From NCBI GenBank assembly GCA_032622095.1, contig CP136065.1, positions 68,103,675 through 68,167,674 of the forward strand: DNA of 64,000 bases, written 5' to 3'. Both the position numbers and the translations under genes were made by a program. The notes below the pieces were generated by a model, which was not told the DNA's origin, ran no database searches, and saw only the letters and a program-made list of their open reading frames with translations. Every line of letters starts with the position of its first letter. Positions within the stretch are counted from its first letter, which is position 1. This DNA comes from Siphonodentalium dalli. Taxonomy: Eukaryota; Mollusca; Scaphopoda; Gadilida; Siphonodentaliidae. Below are positions 24,940-36,063 of this stretch, one piece after another.

Positions 24940-25110
24940 ACTTAAGTAGGACTTAATCTTGTTTTGTAAAATGCGTTCTTGAAACGGAAAAGTTACATCA
25001 TAAGATCCACCTTAGATCTTAGATTAATTCCATCTTAAGATAATCTTATGACTTTGCTTCATGAAACAGGCCCCTGGTTTATAAAATAAACTCAGTTGGT
25101 GAATACCGCC
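24940..25110 (-). repeat. Inverted relative of the GGGGCCTG repeat with GGGCGGTATTCACCAA end
   Basis: On the minus strand it reads GGGGCCTGTTTCATGAAG (25,074-25,057) followed by TAAGATTATCTTAAGATGG words. Next to it, TTGGTGAATACCGCCC at about 25,094 mirrors GGGTGGTATTCACCAA at about 16,754. Confidence 0.6.
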
Positions 25111-25830
25111 CATGATGTTCTTTTTATTATACGCATTTCCAAAGAAATTCACCATTTACAACGATTAATGATCTCACAATCGTCTTCAATCGATGCATCA
25201 TTTTTGAAGCCATCAGCTGTTCGCTGCCTGTTCACGCAATGCTACTTCACCATCCGCAGGATATAAAAATATAGTTCCCGTATTCTTCCCTGTGTTTCCC
25301 CCCATAAATATCTCGAATTTCAACATAAAATATATTTTTAATTATAACTGTAATAATATCAGTGAATATAATATAATTTAGAATATCACAATGGGTTCTT
25401 TCCCTTTGTCTTTCTTCAACATAGACCAAGGTGTTAGTTAAGGGATGGATACTAACATAGTTTATTAACTAACACTATTTCTGATTGGGCAAATCTGCCA
25501 CGTGATAATCCGGGAAAAAGTCATATTGGACTCCCGAATGTCATATTGGTCTCCCAAGTGTGCGATATGATTTTTTATCGGGACTCTGTGACGTCACTAA
25601 TTAACTATTGCGAAATGAATCGATGAAATTGTGATGCGCGCGCAACACTGGTGGATTTAGTAGACGTTTCCCTTCCGCATTCATTTCCGTGTTTACTGTT
25701 CCAAATCATGCTTTCTGATGATCAAAAACAGGCTTTTATAGAGAATTAAGTGCCGACAAATACCAAAAATAACCATTAAAGTTGTATTCCCAAAATTTGG
25801 ATAAACATACAGATGGATAATACAAATGTC

Positions 25831-25957
25831 ATTATATAATGTTGTGCACAGTGTGAGTTTTTCTTGTACTCCACTGCGTGTCTTGTCCAATATGACTTTT
25901 CACCACAGCCTGGACTAGTACAAGAAAAACACATACTGTACACAACATTGTATAATA
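25831..25957. mobile_element. Hairpin element, about 39-bp arms
   Basis: The arms 25,831-25,869 and 25,918-25,957 are near-complementary (ATAATGTTGTGCACAGTGTG versus its mirror). The loop is 48 bp. No coding function. Confidence 0.65.
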
Positions 25958-26274
25958 ACTTTATAATATCGAGAGGATATGCCCCGGGATAATTCGTATT
26001 TATACGTAGGATACTGTCAGTATTTCCTGTTTATTTACTGAATGGATTCTCCCATCCAATTATACAAGTATGTATTTGAATGGTTTATTATTATCTGAAG
26101 GGGTGTTCAGGAAAATAAACTAGCAGACAACAGACTGACGACTGATAATGCAAATGTGGAAAGATTCCTATGCATTGATGGGATGTTTATAGATACTAAG
26201 TAAAAAAAAAAAAAGTCGTGTGTTGACCTTTACATGAATATGTCATAATTGAACTATTCGTCAGTGATTATTTA

Positions 26275-26532
26275 TTAACCCTTTCATGGCGGGATCGCGC
26301 TGGTTCAGCATTAAAGATCCTGTGCCAAAGCATTATCTTATATATGCGAGTCTCCTACAGAGGGAACCTCGATATATAATATAATGCCATGGCTTACAAG
26401 GTAAATATTGTTAGGCCAATGTATTCTCTTATACACCCGAGGCTCCCTATGGGAGAATCGCATAGATAAGAGAATGCATTGGCACAGGGTGTGTTTTTAA
26501 ATTCAAGGATACTCTTGTCATGGACAGGTTAA
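26275..26532. mobile_element. TTAA-flanked MITE with two internal hairpins
   Basis: The element is bounded by TTAA at 26,275 and 26,529. Its left end TTAACCCTTTCATGGC resembles the ends at 52,581 and 52,765. Inside are two hairpins (26,322-26,391 and 26,416-26,482) built from CTCTTATATATGCGAG-like arms. The TTAA plus CCCTTT terminus suggests a piggyBac-related non-autonomous element. Confidence 0.5.
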
Positions 26533-26880
26533 AGAAAAGATTAACGACATGTCGTGTGATTACTTTCAGACAGAATACCTCAGACACGGAAATCGTACCA
26601 TTTCAGAGAGAATGTCAGAGTAACACACAGTTGTAAACGTCTACACCATAATTCGACAATGAATATTCGCCGATAAACATAGGGAAATCGTTCTTTCAAC
26701 GCGAATTAATGCATATAAGGTGTATATACCTGAAAGCATGAGGTTGCGTGCTGCAGTCTGGATATATATATTACTAAAATATCTGCTTTATTTTGTATTT
26801 CAATTATATCGTACCAGCGAAGTGACCATCGTCACTTTAAGAGTTACGCAGATTTTCTCTGATTTGTCTTTCTTCCAGTC

Positions 26881-26979
26881 AGGGGCATGTCGCCAGTGGA
26901 ATGGTGGGTATATCCCACCAACTTTGTGCGTGTGGAAATGCAAGCTAAAGCTGATCTTGTGACTCATGATGACTGGGTT
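26881..26979 (+). CDS. Weak candidate internal exon (plus strand)
   Basis: A strong pyrimidine tract and acceptor (tttgtctttcttccag) and a donor AG|GTGTGA bracket an open frame starting RGMSPVEWWVYP. No domain is recognised and no neighbouring exons were found. It would run antisense inside lectin intron 1. Confidence 0.15.
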
Positions 26980-27037
26980 AGGTGTGAACCCATGAAGAGA
27001 CTGTTTACTCTATTGAAATTGTATCACTCGACAAGTC

Positions 27038-27096
27038 GTTATATATGCGAGGCTCCACATGGAAGACTCGCATATATTAGAAAATACATTCATTGG
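27038..27096. repeat. Solo TATATGCGAG hairpin
   Basis: The arms GTTATATATGCGAGGCTCC and GACTCGCATATATTAG match the hairpins inside the TTAA MITEs, but clear TTAA boundaries are not visible here. Confidence 0.5.
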
Positions 27097-28225
27097 CAAA
27101 GTGTTTTCGCAAAAATTCAGGAAGCTCCAGTCATGAAATTGTTGAGATAAAATATAGCACCAAAAATATACAAATGTCAAAAATGGATTCACCATTCATA
27201 AAAACCATGAGATATATTGTGGTGATTTACTTAATGTGGCTGTTAACAATGGAATATATTATGGTTTAAAATCAAGACGGGTGATACGTCGTTTTTTCAA
27301 GTTAAATTTGACAGCAATGTTATTAGTTTAAGGATAATTATATATGGTCGTAAACTATTAAACCAAGTCAAGATTGATTGTTATGCAGTTTCAGGATATT
27401 ACTTTTCAGTGGAAACACAGAGTCACAATTTTGTCATGATATATCTGTAACTTCCGCAACTACAAAGCACCATTATGTATTCAGACATGCTGCAGCAGAT
27501 AATCCCCGCTAAGACCCATTTTGTTTGGAAAACATATTATAATCTCTCTTTAACTGTTTAAGTCTAGTGTATGCATATGTCACCATTATAATGATCAAAA
27601 ATGTTTTAGTTATTGATAAATTATCAATAATTTAAATATTGTTAGTTCCTAATTATTATATCATCATTGTCAACCAAAAATATGTTTAATTTGCTTATTT
27701 TTATTTTTCAATAAAAAAATCATAAACATATTATGTGTTTATCTTTATTATAATAAACATGTGTACATCTTTTCTAGCTGTGTCTGGTGGATAATAGCGT
27801 AATGTGTTTATTATAAAACATTTACATAAACATGGCGCCATGGGGTACCAGTCTGCAAGTAATGTCAATGCAGATATCATATTGAAATTCTGGCAAGTTA
27901 GGAGTTATTATCGACACTTATGTGTGACCGCAGTGTGTGTTTTGGTTTTTATTAAATCTCGCACTGTTCTGGTCTCTAAAATTCGTGTGGCCGGTCCGGG
28001 CTGATCCTGATCCTAGCTGCTCCGGGTGGTTTTTAGTCATGTCACCCCAATATATTTGGGGTGGTATGCGATTCTGGGTTGGATTAATACGATTCCATAT
28101 TAAAATCAATATTAATTTCGGGCTAACATTTACTGCGCGATGACCATCTGAACTTTATTGACACAGGGAGAGCGACGTTTTACGGTATTATTATTTCAAC
28201 CGTTAGACGAAATAAACATACTCAC

Positions 28226-28544
28226 GGCCGCACATTGTGTAATATCTCGCCCCCTGTTGATATTTATCGGTCACGCATTCACTGGTTTCTAGTAAGGTGG
28301 AAAGCAACTGGCAGCTTCCGTTTCCAAACGCAAACATGAATGATAGACACCACGCGTAATTAACGCAGACAGCTGCGCAATGGATTACGGAAACCGACGG
28401 AAAAGCTGGTACCAAGCAGACATCACAAATCAAGTCCGATAATTCCGGAATTAGTTCACCATAACACACGTCTGCTCCCGATGCTCTGATGAGCTGTACA
28501 AAGCATGCAACCACCAGCTGTGCGATCAACTTCCATGTTGCCAT
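28226..28544 (-). CDS. Exon 1 of secreted PAN/C-type lectin protein: signal peptide and PAN/apple-like segment
   Basis: The ATG at 28,544 opens 106 codons plus one base to a consensus donor (GGCC|GTGAGT). Residues 1-24 form a typical signal peptide (hydrophobic IAQLVVACFVQLI, then RASGA). The next 80 residues hold Cys27, 40, 43, 56, 60, 66, 78, 90 and 105. The pattern C-AAV-C-x5-C-LSFMFAFGNGSC-QLL is typical of PAN/apple-like domains. Phase-1 joining to exons 2 and 3 yields 256 residues without a transmembrane segment, so the product should be a secreted lectin. A role in recognition or mucus immunity is an inference from the family. CCAAT occurs just upstream on the minus strand; a 5' non-coding exon cannot be excluded. 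Confidence 0.85.
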
Positions 28545-28683
28545 TACTATTGGTTACAAGTACACACGGCGTCAACAAGTCACAATGTTAAGTTAAAATA
28601 GCACGTGTTACTGCAGGACAATTCCCATGTTGCCTCATGCAAAATCGAGTCTTCTCGAACGATTGGGCCTGGATAGTAAGTAA

Positions 28684-28959
28684 TTATAAAATCATATCGG
28701 GGCCAGGTTTACTTGTATCGTTCCCTGGCAGTAAAAATAAATAAAACTGGCGCGCCTTATGTTCGTGCCAGATAGTATAAGAACAGGAAATTAGCCCCTC
28801 GATAGTAAGCACGAAATTGGAGTGGAAAAGGAATGTATTATCATCAGAGAGTTTTGTCCTGGCGCCGTGATCACGTCCCGATGTAATACATTGTAACTCC
28901 CAAGTGTTGTTGGACATCGCTAACGAGTACAAGGTGGCACCAAGTACGTGCAGCGAAAT
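28684..28959 (-). CDS. Candidate terminal exon with faint S-protein-homologue likeness
   Basis: An acceptor-like tttgcaccttag precedes 91 open codons ending in TAA, 140 bp upstream of the lectin ATG. The pattern NNTWELQCITSGRDHGARTK, then FLFHSNF, LISCSYTIW and FYLFLL, is reminiscent of the plant self-incompatibility S1 / SPH fold, where 'L.C.S.dddlG' precedes a second Cys and an aromatic strand. That resemblance is from memory and weak. An internal donor-like AA|GTAAAC at about 28,709 could extend the gene. It joins in phase 0 with the exon at 29,223-29,424. Confidence 0.35.
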   Translation of the reverse strand: MSLHVLGATLYSLAMSNNTWELQCITSGRDHGARTKLSDDNTFLFHSNFVLTIEGLISCSYTIWHEHKARQFYLFLLPGNDTSKPGPDMIL

Positions 28960-29222
28960 CTAAGGTGCAAACTCCTTGTTGGAAACAAAGAATACTTCTA
29001 CGAGAGTCTGAATATTTATAATTGTATAGTAGAAGTCGTCCATCGTGAATCTTTAAACGTGGCCAATCGATTTTATGCTATGTTTGTGGATACATTGGCA
29101 AGAGTCCAAGTGTATATACACATAGTGTGTTATTTACGCCACAAGTGTAATATGTTCTTGAAAATATAATAACACCTGGTCAAATGGGCGATTGGATTAT
29201 GGGTAATTAGGTAGTCTCGTAC

Positions 29223-29424
29223 CTGACTCAATCGTACATTACTTTCCTTTGAAATTTCAACATGCGCCTCAGTCATTATATACCCCACAGCAGAGTCATG
29301 TGTTGGGTTCTCTTCGCTTTCACATTTGGAATCGCCGTCATTACTATCCTTTGCAATTTCATCACGTGCTTCAGTCAATGCATATCCCAAGAGATTCTGT
29401 CCCTTTTTTTTTTTGGCGTCGGTA
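29223..29424 (-). CDS. Candidate exon with acidic repeated peptide
   Basis: A consensus donor (GAGTCAG|GTACGAG) closes a 67-codon frame. A pyrimidine-containing acceptor region ending cctag opens it. The peptide starts with a Lys run (from an A11 tract). It then carries two related segments, GYALTEARDEIAKDSN and GYIMTEAHVEISKESN, 34 residues apart, with an acidic linker. No domain is recognised; such tails are often intracellular or disordered. Exit phase 0 matches the exon at 28,684-28,959. No upstream exon was found. Confidence 0.35.
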
Positions 29425-29582
29425 CTAGGCTAGTAATTAGGTCGATGTAAAAGTAAAAATGAGTCGCTTTAAAAGCTGTAGTCTTACCCCGCTGAATAAA
29501 ATAGTCCGACACAGATTAGCACATGTGCTGATATTGATATTACCACACCCTTCGGAAAGCATGCGATCGTGTGGTAATCAAA

Positions 29583-30225
29583 GATGGATTTCGACGAAAT
29601 ATGATACTTAGGGATACTTGTGTCCGGGAAGTGTTTTGGACGGGTCAAATCGTGACCCCGACATGACCTTGACCTCTAAAATAATTAACAAGGTCAAATT
29701 GGGTAAAAAGGATGGATTTCGACGAAATTTGATACCTATGGCTACGTTTATCCGGGGAGTGTTTTGGACCGATCAAATCGTGACCCCGGCGAGACCTTGA
29801 CCTTCAATATGGTCAATCAAAGATCAAATCAGGTAAAACGGATGGATTTCGACGAAATTTGATACCTAGGGATACTTTTCTTCGGGGAGTGTTTTGAATG
29901 GATCAGATCGTGACCCCGACCTGACCTTGACCTTCAAAATGGTCAATTCAAGGTCAAATCGGGTAAAACGGATGAATTTCGACGAAATTTGATACCTGGG
30001 ATAGTTTTGTCCGGGAAGTGTTTTGGACGGGTCAAATCGTGACCCCGACCTGACCTTGACCTTCAAAATGGTCAATTCAAGGTCAAATCTGGTAAAACGG
30101 ACGGATTTCGACGAAATTTGATACCTAGGGATACTTTTCTTCGGGGAGTGTTTTGGACGGGTCAAATCATGACCCAGACCTGACCTTGACTTTCAAAATA
30201 GTCAATTCAAGGTCATATCGCGCCT
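29583..30225. repeat. 129-bp minisatellite, five copies
   Basis: Copies begin at about 29,583, 29,711, 29,841, 29,971 and 30,100 with GATGGATTTCGACGAAAT. Each copy also has GTGTTTTGGACGGGTCAAAT and clusters of TGACCTTGACCT and AGGTCA. A 99-codon minus-strand frame spanning two copies is a by-product of the 129-bp period. Confidence 0.85.
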
Positions 30226-30279
30226 TTCGCCGGAAATCAGATGAGAAACAGCCCGGACGAAGTCGGGCCCACCAGCTAG
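30226..30279 (+). mobile_element. Helitron-like 3' terminus
   Basis: A GC-rich hairpin (GCCCGGACGAAGTCGGGC, 30,251-30,268) is followed after 7 bases by CTAG (30,276-30,279) and then T. This is the canonical Helitron 3' architecture (stem-loop, short spacer, CTRR, insertion before T). Together with the upstream minisatellite it resembles the non-autonomous Helitron-like elements with central tandem repeats described in bivalves. The 5' TC end was not located. Confidence 0.5.
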
Positions 30280-31746
30280 TGTAATAAAAAAGACAGCTTG
30301 AAGAATGTAATGTATAACACGAGAAAGGGGAAAACTTGATATATGGAAGTATCCGAATTTCCCACATGGAATTTGAAAGCTAGTTTATATCATAATATTA
30401 TAATTTCTATTTATGGCTAATAATATGATCTTGATGGCGTTACCATTTCTGACTAAGGTTTTCTTTTTAGGCTTGTCGATACGGTACGAGTACCGGCGTG
30501 GTATGAGCGAGAGGCATAGCCTCGAATTCTAGCATTCCACGATGGCACAACACTGTGGCGTATCGACAAAGCCAACAAAACACGTGCCGTTCTGTGCTTA
30601 TTATACACCACGCGATGAAGCTTTATCGTTATAAGTAGTATAGGCTACGTATTCTAGTATACCGTTTGACTGCCTAAACCCTAAGCGCCTGTTCCTGTGC
30701 CATCAGGGCTTAGAGGTCACGCCGCGTGGGTGTATATGGGTGAAGGTTATCACGAAAATAGCGCCTGAGTAACGCTTGTTAATCACGAGGAGGACACATA
30801 GCGCGTGAGGGTCGCGTGTACTAGCCATAAACAATGCGTGTATGTATAAACGATATATCCCTCGCGTTAACCCTACCGCTTATCACCTGCGTTTCCGATA
30901 AACGATATATCCCTCGCGTTAACCCGAGAGCTTATCGCCTATCAATGTAATATGAAAGAAAATTTGGGGTGTGTACTAGGGATATAGGTTATCCGCAGTA
31001 TGTTATCAAGGTATATTTTATCTCACGTGACTATCTAAGCCTTATCCACGCTTGTGATTGGTTGATTGACATTCACTATTATCGATAGTGTTGTCCACGA
31101 AGCCATAGTGGGCCTCCTAATTTTAGCACACCCACTATCGCTTGGAAAATCCAGAAATCTATTTTTAGCATGCCCACTATTCCGGGGAGGTAATTTGAAA
31201 GTCATCTCCACCTCGCTGCAAAAGTTCAACACTTTTTTATCCGAAATGTCTTTGTAATCGACAACTAGAGCACAATAAATGATCGTAAGCAATTTCTTTA
31301 TGTTATTTGTGATGTTTTATCCATGTTTGGTGTGGCGATTTAGCATGTTCCTTTCTCCGCTGATCACAATATCGCTTTGATATTTTTGTCTATTTCCTTC
31401 GTTCGCGCTACTAAATTTTCTGAACGAATCTTCAGTTTGTTTTCGGTAAAAAAAAGTAATGTTTTGAACTGATGTCATTGTTTAATAACAACACCAACAA
31501 CAACGACGTCTGCTTTCCATTGTTAATAATTCCTGAGGAAGACAATTTTAGATTTGCCCAACTAGAAGCCTGGCAATTTATTGAAGAAAATTTGACAAGC
31601 AAAATAAAAAAAGAAACAACAAAACTTTGCATTGAAAATATTGAAATCGTTCTGCAATGAAAAGAAAATACATGGGAATATAGATGATTGTGAATTGTTT
31701 GACATTATGGGTCCTGGGACAGAAAGAAAAACTTTCGATAAAATAT
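30280..31746. other. Unassigned, contains small repeats
   Basis: A small hairpin element lies at 30,470-30,573 (GGCTTGTCGATAC facing GTATCGACAAAGCC). A two-copy 52-bp repeat starts at 30,846 and 30,898 (ATAAACGATATATCCCTCGC). Short opposing frames at 31,432-31,660 have no domain. No gene is supported. Confidence 0.45.
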
Positions 31747-31747
31747 A

Positions 31748-31894
31748 ATAAATATTGCACGGCTTGTCGGCGGTGACTATGCCAAAACAGTGGTCCTCGG
31801 TGGATGAATAGTCCCCTCGCCTCCGGCTCGGGGACTGTTCCTCCCCTCGGACCAATATTTTGGCATAGTCACCTCCAAGCCGTGCAATATTTAT
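31748..31894. mobile_element. Hairpin MITE, about 38-bp arms
   Basis: ATAAATATTGCACGGCTTG...GACTATGCCAAAA (31,748-31,787) faces its complement at 31,857-31,894. The 70-bp loop is GC-rich. The overlapping 142-codon minus-strand frame merely reads through it. Confidence 0.7.
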
Positions 31895-32280
31895 ATAATA
31901 TATTAATACGTAAGTATTTGTTTTTGTCACGGAAGTAAACGCACTATTGAAGACTTCCAATAGACTATCTGAGAAATTTCTCGCGCACAAATTCTATATA
32001 TTTGCCAGGTTATAGTTATTATAATAGTGATTCTTGTAAGCCTAATAAATCTGATAACAGGAACCACTCTGATTGTATTCTGGACGCCGCGGTGTGTTAC
32101 TATTAAGGAGGCTTGAAATAGTATATATAGTGGGGCGTTTCCGTTAACGATATATATATTGTTATAATTATGGTAATCTGAGGTGGGTAATAGAAAACAA
32201 GATAGTGAATTTGTCCTATACGGTCTGGCAATTCTTTCGCTGGTTCAACAAAGAAACCTCTTCAATATATATCCGGCACC

Positions 32281-32295
32281 GGGGGGGGGGGGGGG
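32281..32295 (+). repeat. G15 homopolymer
   Basis: An uninterrupted run of 15 G. A C15 run lies at 34,593-34,607. They are not at mirror positions of the nearby inverted repeat. Confidence 0.9.
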
Positions 32296-32375
32296 TGACT
32301 TCACCGAGATTCTCTATTAACACACCCAAATATTGATATACATGTAGTGGTCTGTCTCCACCCACACCCCTATAT

Positions 32376-32626
32376 TTATGTCCAAATACAATAAATGGAA
32401 CCCAACACAAACAAATAAACAACTAATGTGTCAACATCTTGCTCATAGTCTATATGTTTATCGTTTTTGTCATTACTTTTATTCCTCATATACTCCATCA
32501 GGAGGGGTTTATATGTCCTCAATGAAATCCGAACGGCAGGGAGTATATCATAGCTATCATCTAGCATCTTATACACGCGATCCATGATTTTGATATGAGT
32601 ACGATTGTCTGTTTCCAAAGCATGTG
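32376..32626 (-). CDS. Weak candidate terminal exon
   Basis: An acceptor-like atattcag opens 82 sense codons to a TAG. The peptide is mixed and plausible (MDRVYKMLDDSYDILPAVRI, then Lys/Asp-rich) and ends in a hydrophobic segment, VVYLFVLGSIYC. No domain is recognised, the pyrimidine tract is poor and no upstream exon was found. Confidence 0.2.
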
Positions 32627-32857
32627 CTGAATATATGTATCTCTCATATAATATAGGAATGGTTGACCATTATTAGTCACTGTCGATAATTTCTACTCTG
32701 GCTACGCACATATAGATATTATATTCCACCCGTTTGAAATATGTGAACTGTGTTGTGTTCTGACGGGGAACTTCATAGCATTCCACACACAAAACAGGTA
32801 ATATCTTTCTTTGTTAGTGCCCATGTTCCTTAATAATCTATTTCACAGTAGGGGCCA

Positions 32858-34925
32858 AGGTACCCGGAAGAAATTCCACGACTGTAAGGGATGCAAATAT
32901 AAGACTTGGCAATTTGACATAGTTCATGCATGCAATCTCGAGCTGGGACCTATACACTTACTGTGGAAATATCCTTCAATATCGGTACATAGTTATTACC
33001 GAGGAACAGGTATTACTCAAGAAATATATTATAGCTGCAATGTTTGTGTCAATCTTTAATATAAACTTCACTGACAGGACATGAACACGTTCCCATTATT
33101 TGAGGTGGTGGATTATGATCTCTATATGGACATAATCAGAGTAGAGATTCATGACATGCATTTTATCAGACACAATGTGGGAGGGGTGAATATGGGTGTG
33201 TCGGGGCCGGAAAATGGGTAATGATTTTTTTCCTACACTGAAATTTACTGACGTTGTCCTTTATTAATCTTATATAGACTCACATCTATATATCATTTAG
33301 AACACATTTAACTCCATGTGGGCCGGGGCCTATATGGTCTGAATGTCCAATAGCGGTATAAATGCAAGCATTCTGCCAAACATAACTCGATGTTGCCAAG
33401 TTTGTGCTAGCAATATTATGTCGACATTATCGTGTCTATGTATGTTGCTGTCAGTCATTGGACTCAATGATTACACAAAAAAAATATTTTGTTTTATAAC
33501 CCACTTATAATAGTAAGATTACAGTTAGGTCATGTACGGTGCTCATGACAATGTGTTGAACCTGTTTCGGTGTTAATTGGAGAGTTTACCTCATTAAAAC
33601 TCGATATCGTGGTCAAAATTCATGGGAAGATTTCGGGTAGATCGAAAATTCAAACACGAGTCAGAATGAGTGAATGTTTTATTGAGTAAGTTATACGCGG
33701 TGGCGAAATATGGGGTCGAATTGATACCGCTATATTCAATAGATTACCTAACTTGTTCTAATATATATTTTAACTGGCGATACAGGGTACACAGATTTTG
33801 AAATTGTGCTGAAGAATACATATGTTTTAAAATCTCGTTCAAAATGACGTTTAGTTTTCGTGACTGTAATTGAGTTCTGTAATTAATTGTTACGTTCCAA
33901 TGAACATTAAAATCAATTGAAAACAAATATGATGGCCGCCAGACTTTCAGAAACACAGTTTAATGAACGGTGTTAGTGCAGACCAGATTCCTGTGTATAT
34001 ATACCCGTGTGTGCCCTTCAGCACATTTACAAACCCTGTGTATATACCATTCGGCACCTTTTTTGGTGAGAGTGACCCCTTCAGCCAAAAAAAGGCTTCA
34101 GCCCCGTAAAACTATTAGCCCGCATGTGAGCGACAGGCGTACTATAGACACACGGAGTAATTATAATTATAATGTAAAATGCAAACATGGGGTTTAATCC
34201 ATGTAGTATATAACAACTCGTATTTCCAGACATCAAACCATAGTTTCTAGCAGCATACTGACAGGCCGTGGACCTCCAATCAGTCACCACATTGCTACAC
34301 AATACACACCTACAATATTATTTCACACCCAAGGAATGGATCTGATGTGAATTCCATTGGCAATTTCGAGTTATATTTGCCAGAATACTTGCATTTGTAT
34401 CGCTATTAGATCATCATACCATGTATATAGACCTCCAACTTGTAGTGCCTCTAAATGATAAATGTTCGTGTATATAAAAGTCTATGAGTAAACAGCATGA
34501 GTAAATTTTAGCGTAGGAACAAAATTGCACTATTCACCTTTTCCGGCCCCGACATACACCCACCCGCCTTGTGTCTGGAAAAAATATGCAGACCCCCCCC
34601 CCCCCCCTTGCCAGGGAGGTTATATATTTGGCTAGATCATTGCATGTAATGAATCTCTACTCTGACTGCGTCCGTATAGAGATCATAATTCACAAGTTAA
34701 AATCATGTTCATGTTCTGACAGGGAAGTTTATAACATTGATAAAACATTGCAGCTATAATATATTTCTTAGTAATATAAGTGTTCATCGGTAATAATAAT
34801 GTACCGGTATTCCACAGTAAGTGTAGGTCACAGCTCGAGATTGCATGCATGAACTATATCAAATTATTGAGTCAAGTCTTATTTCCTTCCCTAGCTTACA
34901 GTCGTGGAATTTCTTCCGGGTAATC
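32858..34925. mobile_element. Degenerate foldback element with about 550-bp arms
   Basis: The left arm (about 32,858-33,405) and right arm (about 34,345-34,925) are complementary with frequent mismatches and indels. Matching landmarks include GGAAGAAATTCCACGACTGT, TGCATGCAATCTCGAGCTG and TTTTCCGGCCCCGACA. The 940-bp interior has no transposase-like frame. It is an old element judging by arm divergence. Confidence 0.7.
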
Positions 34926-35218
34926 AATGCAACGTTTATTTCGATATCGACTCACAAACGTGGCAAAACTCATGTAATCAGGACAATCGTACATTTTACT
35001 ACCATATGTAGGCTTATTTATTATTATTTTATTATTATGTTCCGGCTAAACCCCCTTGTACTATAGATGCCATTTTAAAATAACCACCAATTTATTGGTC
35101 GAGATTGGCAACTCGCTTATTGGTTTCATATGGGTTCATATACCGTCACTATTTATCGGCGCTGATTGGCTAATCGCAAGAGCTGACATAATAATATAAG
35201 TTACAGGGCGAGTTGTTT

Positions 35219-35318
35219 CCGGAAACGGTGTCATATGAGGTGAAGTGAGATTAATATCGGGCGAGGCGCTCGCCGAGCCCGATATTAACTCACCGAGTCT
35301 CATATGTCACCGTATCCG
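35219..35318. repeat. Hairpin GAGATTAATATCGGGC family, copy 1
   Basis: The arms TCCGGAAACGGTGTCATATG... and ...CATATGTCACCGTATCCGA flank a GAGGCGCTCGCCGA centre. A related hairpin lies at about 35,988-36,030. Confidence 0.65.
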
Positions 35319-35523
35319 ACAGCAAAGTCATGTAAAGATTTTATCATGCTACTTTATTTATTTATTAACTACTTGTACGAAATTCAGTAATCTAGCAAGT
35401 TAAATGTGCGTCTATTGCCAATTAACTTATGTAACGTCACAGTGACGCACCATGGGCGTTGAACGTCAATGCATTGAGTCAATAGCTAATCACCAGAAGT
35501 AGGACAACAAATTGAGTTTGATA

Positions 35524-35975
35524 ATTAATTTATGAGTCTTTAGAATTCCTGAAATATATCGCATACATGGTACTAAGTTTTAATTGGCAAAACATGATTT
35601 CCGACAGACTTCCCTTTTCTTGGCGCCAAAATTCACCGAAAATATCCCCGAGGCGGCAGAGTTCCAAGAAAAACAAAATGGCGTCTATCGACCCCATATG
35701 AATCCATATACCCCCTGGGGCTTTCAATATGGGGTCGATGTCAATCAAGGTGCCCACATCTCCTGTCAGTAGATATACGTTCTCATTGGTCAATCTAACA
35801 TGCCAGCATGATAATGATTCATATGGGGTCATCGCGGATATTTCCGATGTATTTTTGGCGCTAAAAACAGGTATATATCGGAAATCATTTTCTGCATATT
35901 TGAAGACACATTAACAAGTACTAAAACATTCATGTCGTATATTTGAGAAATTCTAAAGACTCACAAATTAATTGA
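35524..35975. mobile_element. MITE with AATTAATTTATGAGTCTTTA termini
   Basis: The two ends (35,524-35,575 and about 35,915-35,975) are inverted copies of AATTAATTTRTGAGTCTTTA followed by GAATTYCT. The interior contains GGCGCCAAAA and several ATATGGGGTC words. The opposing open frames inside are not supported as genes. Confidence 0.6.
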
Positions 35976-36063
35976 GGCTTAGCGAGATTAATATCGGGCT
36001 CGGTCAGCACCTTGCCCGACATTAATCTCACCTCGCCTCACATAACACAGCATCCGGCAGCAA

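Larger units (their letters stand above)
16159..28225 (-). other. Intron 1 of the lectin gene (about 12.1 kb)
   Basis: The donor GTGAGT after exon 1 and the acceptor before exon 2 are both phase 1. The intron holds hairpins, two GGTACT-type arrays, the ATCGCAAA array, GGGGCCTG termini and a TTAA-flanked MITE. Stretches at 16,750-18,927, 19,570-21,350 and 26,980-28,225 show no convincing gene. Inferred from sequence only. Confidence 0.7.

Noticed and set aside
29866-30165. 99-codon minus-strand frame with internal peptide repeat
   Set aside because: It is the 129-bp minisatellite (a multiple of three in some copies); adjacent 130-bp copies break it.
31562-31990. 142-codon minus-strand frame
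   Set aside because: It reads through both arms of a hairpin MITE, so its openness is a by-product of that element.
35530-35832. 100-codon minus-strand frame
   Set aside because: It lies wholly inside the AATTAATTTATGAGTC-ended MITE and starts among its ATATGGGGTC words; no domain.
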